Assembly (NCBI GenBank): GCA_031283915.1
Contig: JAITAY010000152.1
Span: forward strand, 1 to 9,423
DNA: 9,423 nucleotides
Origin: Tannerella sp.
GTDB taxonomy: Bacteria; Bacteroidota; Bacteroidia; Bacteroidales; Tannerellaceae
Direction of reading: 5' to 3'
Every line of letters begins with the position of its first letter. Within the stretch, counting starts at the first letter, position 1. A program made the position numbers and the translations under genes. The notes under the pieces are model-generated. The model was given only the letters and a program-made list of their open reading frames with translations. It did not search any database and was not told the DNA's origin. Positions 7,801-9,423 of this stretch are shown here, piece by piece.

Positions 7801-8825
7801 GCGAGTGGTTCGAAGGTTGCGAAAAGACGTTCACGATAACGGTGCCCGAAACGGGCTTTGATCGGGAAGTAACCGTTACCTACCTGGGGCTGGCCGAGAA
7901 ATATCTTGTCGCAAAGGACGGCGGCCAGTGGCAAAAGATGGTGCTTCCGAAAGGCGTTACGGAACTTACGCTTACCTATCGGACGCTGAGGGTGCCTGAC
8001 CACCTGGAAGGCGATTCGGGCGCAATCGTGATTTCGACGCCTTCCTTGCCGAGCGCTACATCCGTCTGGTTCAAATTCTGGAACAATCCGGATTTAAGTG
8101 AAATGGTTTATTATCCCCGTACGACCCAGTATGAGGGCAAAATGGATCTTCATATCCGCGGCGGTTCGCCCGGATTGTTGCGCAGCTTCACGCATGGCCG
8201 TTCATGGGAAAATGCCTGGCTGCCGGTTACACCGTTTCAGATTGCCAACCTGGAAGACCTGATTCTGTTCAGGGAGCCGGGCGGTTGCGATGAGTTCGAA
8301 GTCCTTATACCGGCCGGCGGAAGTGACATAAACCTTGATCGGAAAGTGTCTGTCCCTGCCTGCGAGCACATCACCACCTATCCGCTGCCCGGGGAGCATT
8401 TCGTGAAAAGCGGAAAGGATTTTATATTTACCGTAACGTTAAGCGGCCCCTACGCAGGCGGCGTACTGAGTGTCTCAACCGACCGTCGACTGTCGCCCGA
8501 TGAAGTATACGTCACACCGCTGGGTGACGAGGTATTTCGTGTACGGGTACCGGCTATACGGGAAGATATCCGGATTATATTCAAGGTGAATGGCGTCGAG
8601 ATTCCGGTGGGTAACGAACAGGTGGAATCGACACGGATATGGGCGGAAGACGGAGGCGTATACATTACTTCTGTCGCCGACGGCGAAGCAAAGATATATA
8701 CGTTGACCGGAGCGCTGGTAAAGCGTTTCCCTGTCACAGCAGGCAAAACAGTCCGGACGCCCTTGAGTGTGGGATTTTATCTTGTTACGCTCAACGGCAG
8801 GACTTCCAAAATGGTTGTACGTTAA
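4851..8825 (+). CDS. Exported GAGIGGG beta-helix / Ig-like surface protein with T9SS tail
   Basis: A 1324-residue secreted mosaic protein starting 35 bp after the upstream stop with no terminator between, so probably co-transcribed. The signal peptide ends near GKA35|A. Residues about 45-330 fit the carbohydrate-binding-like beta-helix family: an ITQNGTYRITG opening, then G-A-G-I-G-type turns at 236-241, 265-271 and 299-305, each near a VxIxxGxV strand. Residues 333-600 include an Ig-like domain (YFENTGNQ near 503-510, ending LKPGRPAGDYTGYLRF). A Big_12-like domain at about 605-709 (PVSGLTNADIQV) and a beta domain at 712-842 (IIKNGS, DDGNYTVRL) match the equivalents in the upstream protein. 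An IPT-like insert (GGKVTLVIVGEHL) occupies about 846-960. The shared module runs 986-1253 (WFEGC, LEGDSGAIVIS, FREPGGC, LSGPYAGG, VSTDRRL). Residues 1258-1324 are a clear T9SS type A sorting domain (VYITS, AKIYTLTGALVKRF, GFYLVTL, terminal KMVVR). The protein should reach the outer surface through T9SS and may be anchored there or released. No enzyme motif is seen. Confidence 0.92.
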   Translation: MKLITLIFGRGWRNSVTKACLFAGMLCLFLPEGKAATPLAPGTATTLNSSLSFPLRITQNGTYRITGHFNGTPASMVDAQTNHGIEVASGLKQVTVILENVGLQTRGIDAGAFLINGNPSADKGTTDVSDTQPWSSIVKVKLEGENYLYSCRGVRSGNNADGRRAGLEVWKGSTVYIEGPGKLTARSSDSRDYYGNNNPAHTRGPYDVVKDPFMNYGPKTDPSVGVEEIAGNGSAAGIGAGNYGGSGGNVVIRSGTVIGIAGSHGAGIGGGWSNSNASQAYFTVLIHGGHVESWGGDHGAGIGGGCGASGQVGTIVVLPPAEITAASYNPTGAQLGSMKTIVYVGDTTTTKFTVYTEPDASTGKRRNTTMYLDLHDNEAVNTAITNLTPELDPRRLFLGTTRVYPDAALFPENLPESGQPILQQYATLSFPVTFFTDAKNDRGFEYVAKTASIVPKLQVELHAPTFIPTIEVKEYSTSSPGDTSALNQGYTSAEAITKAVTLYFENTGNQKLYSPAIQVTADEYTDVNGGSLNAAIQAALTNALQSDAGGSYLSVGATFSVKAVLKPGRPAGDYTGYLRFDAKNVPPEMIKPIPFVTHVVKLQMPPPVLIPSVSETNVSPFSVTVKFDRPVSGLTNADIQVLAGTGTVSGMTPSGTAPSNTWTFTLTPAVPPLTNGRSIQMYAKTDIASDRNGAKTSAPSATASVMFNVNTPYPVFHFKYDLPVDSIFLSSQTEFTFTLQTNGSTSNGIADEIYDTGGLAPGNIINNTSIGNLIEIIKNGSALPASAWKAAVESGNLIRVTARSPVTFDDGNYTVRLKPGVIQNNLSNPMEEKFGGFKVRIPRLNPGSGCSSPDEHIGYGIAPIPATLDFQGGKVTLVIVGEHLQYAEKVQALEIRLPASLGGKNVVPQVSAAGDSAFYTLTLPWNSKAVEEVYNFEVWLFGALAPGGSGCSKQAIGKVTQAAAPPVHVMPPVCNTCASGASPSEWFEGCEKTFTITVPETGFDREVTVTYLGLAEKYLVAKDGGQWQKMVLPKGVTELTLTYRTLRVPDHLEGDSGAIVISTPSLPSATSVWFKFWNNPDLSEMVYYPRTTQYEGKMDLHIRGGSPGLLRSFTHGRSWENAWLPVTPFQIANLEDLILFREPGGCDEFEVLIPAGGSDINLDRKVSVPACEHITTYPLPGEHFVKSGKDFIFTVTLSGPYAGGVLSVSTDRRLSPDEVYVTPLGDEVFRVRVPAIREDIRIIFKVNGVEIPVGNEQVESTRIWAEDGGVYITSVADGEAKIYTLTGALVKRFPVTAGKTVRTPLSVGFYLVTLNGRTSKMVVR

Positions 8826-8878
8826 ATGAGAAAAGGTTCTTTTGATGACTGGAATTGAATATTGATTATGTAGGGAGT

Positions 8879-8937
8879 CGTGAAAGAGTCTGGAACGAAA
8901 CAGATGATATTCTTTGAGACTTTTTCATGCGTTTTTT
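8879..8937 (+). terminator. Rho-independent terminator of the operon
   Basis: CGTGAAAGAGTCT (8879-8891) pairs with AGACTTTTTCATG (8917-8929) with two G-U wobbles and a 25-nt loop. TGCG overlaps the stem end and a run of six T follows at 8932-8937. It lies 53 bp after the stop of the second gene, in the right orientation. Confidence 0.7.
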
Positions 8938-8992
8938 AACAGGTAGCATGTTTTCTGATTGAATTATGATTACATTGATTAAAAAACCCGTT

Positions 8993-9034
8993 GGCAAACC
9001 TAAGCTGTTGATAGTTTGGGTTTGCCTTTTTTTT
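8993..9034 (+). terminator. Second, stronger Rho-independent terminator
   Basis: GGCAAACC (8993-9000) pairs perfectly with GGTTTGCC (9019-9026) over an 18-nt loop and is followed directly by eight T residues (9027-9034). A run of six A at 8981-8986 upstream could let it work weakly on the minus strand too. It probably backs up the first terminator and separates the operon from the insertion sequence. Confidence 0.8.
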
Positions 9035-9062
9035 GGCTGAATGATATAGGATGAATATTTGG

Positions 9063-9189
9063 TCGCTTTCGGTCAACCGAAAGCGAATGATCGAATCACG
9101 GATTCGAGGGAAAGGAGCTTTGCTTATTACCGTATTCCGATGAAACACGTAACGTGACGGAACAATAAGGTCGTAAGGAACGTGTTTCA
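9063..9189. other. Cluster of perfect hairpins in the spacer (possible structured RNA)
   Basis: Three perfect inverted repeats follow one another: TCGCTTTCGG/CCGAAAGCGA (9063-9072/9077-9086, TCAA loop); TCGAATC/GATTCGA (9091-9097/9101-9107, ACG loop); and TGAAACACG/CGTGTTTCA (9141-9149/9181-9189, 31-nt loop). TTCCG at 9135-9139 could also pair with CGGAA at 9158-9162, which would interleave with the third stem. No coding frame here is convincing and there is no T-run after the stems. It might be an RNA gene, the regulatory end of the neighbouring insertion sequence, or debris from older mobile elements. The family is not recognised. The remainder to 9257 shows nothing else I can name. Confidence 0.4.
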
Positions 9190-9257
9190 AACTTGGCTAC
9201 GAAGTCCCCCAACACCGCGAGCATAGCCCGATAAAAAGTAACTGTTGAGCGTGTTAT

Positions 9258-9321
9258 TTCGCAAAAAAGGCATACATTCGCAAAAAAGTTCGTGCGAAAG
9301 AAACCAGGGCAAACGCACGAA
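9258..9321 (+). repeat. Direct and inverted repeats at the insertion sequence edge
   Basis: TTCGCAAAAAAG occurs twice, at 9258-9269 and 9277-9288, 19 bp apart. Just after it, TTCGTGCG (9289-9296) and CGCACGAA (9314-9321) form a perfect 8-bp inverted repeat with a 17-nt loop. These lie within 85 bp of the transposase start and straddle the likely element end, so they may be transposase or regulator binding sites. Confidence 0.55.
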
Positions 9322-9326
9322 AATAT

Positions 9327-9334
9327 TAACTTTG
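9327..9334 (+). promoter_or_regulatory. Putative -7 promoter box of the transposase gene
   Basis: TAACTTTG matches the Bacteroidales -7 consensus TAnnTTTG exactly. Only four bases separate it from the ATG at 9339, so a transcript starting at the normal distance would be leaderless or nearly so. No -33 TTTG is visible at the usual spacing. Confidence 0.45.
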
Positions 9335-9338
9335 CGTC

Positions 9339-9423
9339 ATGAAAACAATACAGGAATATTTATCAGAGGTAGAAGATTTTCGGATAGAGAAAAAGTGCTT
9401 ACACAAGTTGTCCGATATTTTAT
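9339..9423 (+). CDS. ISAs1-family transposase, N-terminus only
   Basis: Only the first 28 codons are present; the frame is open to the window edge. The start MKTIQEYLSEVEDFRIEKKC followed by LHKLSDIL fits the N-terminal DDE_Tnp_1-associated domain of ISAs1/H-repeat transposases, whose usual form is an acidic DxR followed by a basic stretch and HxLxDIL. The rest of the enzyme, including the DDE catalytic residues, lies beyond the window, so intactness cannot be judged. There is no Shine-Dalgarno sequence before the ATG. The gene is separated from the upstream operon by two terminators and about 300 bp of repeat-rich spacer. Confidence 0.75.
   Translation, partial: MKTIQEYLSEVEDFRIEKKCLHKLSDIL

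Larger units (their letters stand above)
9305..9423 (+). mobile_element. Left end of an ISAs1-family insertion sequence (partial)
   Basis: The element is inferred from the transposase start at 9339. The CAGGGC at 9305-9310, 34 bp before the ATG, is a plausible start of the terminal inverted repeat, but the other end lies outside the window, so the boundary is a guess. The spacer upstream to 9035 could partly belong to it. Confidence 0.45.

Noticed and set aside
8936..9190. Minus-strand frame of 84 codons between the operon and the IS
   Set aside because: It overlaps a terminator and all three hairpins and matches no family I know.
9190..9257. tRNA gene or tmRNA fragment
   Set aside because: No acceptor stem or T-loop consensus (GTTCRANNC) could be found in a workable fold.

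Overview
The window looks like a piece of a Bacteroidota chromosome, most likely order Bacteroidales. Three signs point there. Two very large exported proteins end in type IX secretion (T9SS) sorting domains, one clear and one degenerate. The best promoter-like boxes fit the Bacteroides -7 consensus TAnnTTTG. The regions just before the start codons are AT-rich without strong Shine-Dalgarno sequences. T9SS cargo of this kind is typical of the Porphyromonas/Tannerella/Parabacteroides/Dysgonomonas side of the order, but I cannot name the species.

Layout. Positions 1-480 hold a large imperfect palindrome. Its 103-bp arms (56-158 and 338-440) match as inverted repeats at 92 of 103 positions with no gaps. 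Small GCATCCC/GGGATGC hairpins lie inside, and paired TGCGCGCG motifs sit at both ends. I see no convincing gene there. Positions 481-990 are also non-coding: a short CTCCGTGT-type inverted repeat, one good -7 promoter box (730-737), and a roughly 250-nt putative leader with a strong 13-bp hairpin (860-889). Positions 991-8825 carry two large co-directional genes separated by 35 bp, almost certainly one operon. Positions 8826-9034 contain two successive Rho-independent terminators. Positions 9035-9338 are a hairpin-rich spacer. At 9339 an ISAs1-family transposase begins and runs off the window edge.

The two big genes encode mosaic, secreted, probably surface-anchored proteins. The first (1274 aa) has a signal peptide, a DUF6273 domain, three putative-Ig (He_PIG-like) domains, a Big_12-like Ig domain and a C-terminal block. 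The second (1324 aa) has a signal peptide, a GAGIGGG-type beta-helix, Ig-like domains and a second copy of the same Big_12-to-C-terminus block. The shared block is about 500 residues (protein 2 carries an extra IPT-like insert in it) and contains two conserved cysteines and a T9SS tail. The genes therefore look like an ancestral duplication whose N-terminal halves were swapped for different display domains. No enzyme active site is visible in either; adhesion or cell-surface binding is the most economical guess, but function is unproven.

The most unusual things here are the nested palindrome at the left edge, the shared uncharacterised C-terminal module with its conserved Cys pair, the decayed sorting tail of the first protein, and the hairpin cluster between the operon terminators and the insertion sequence.
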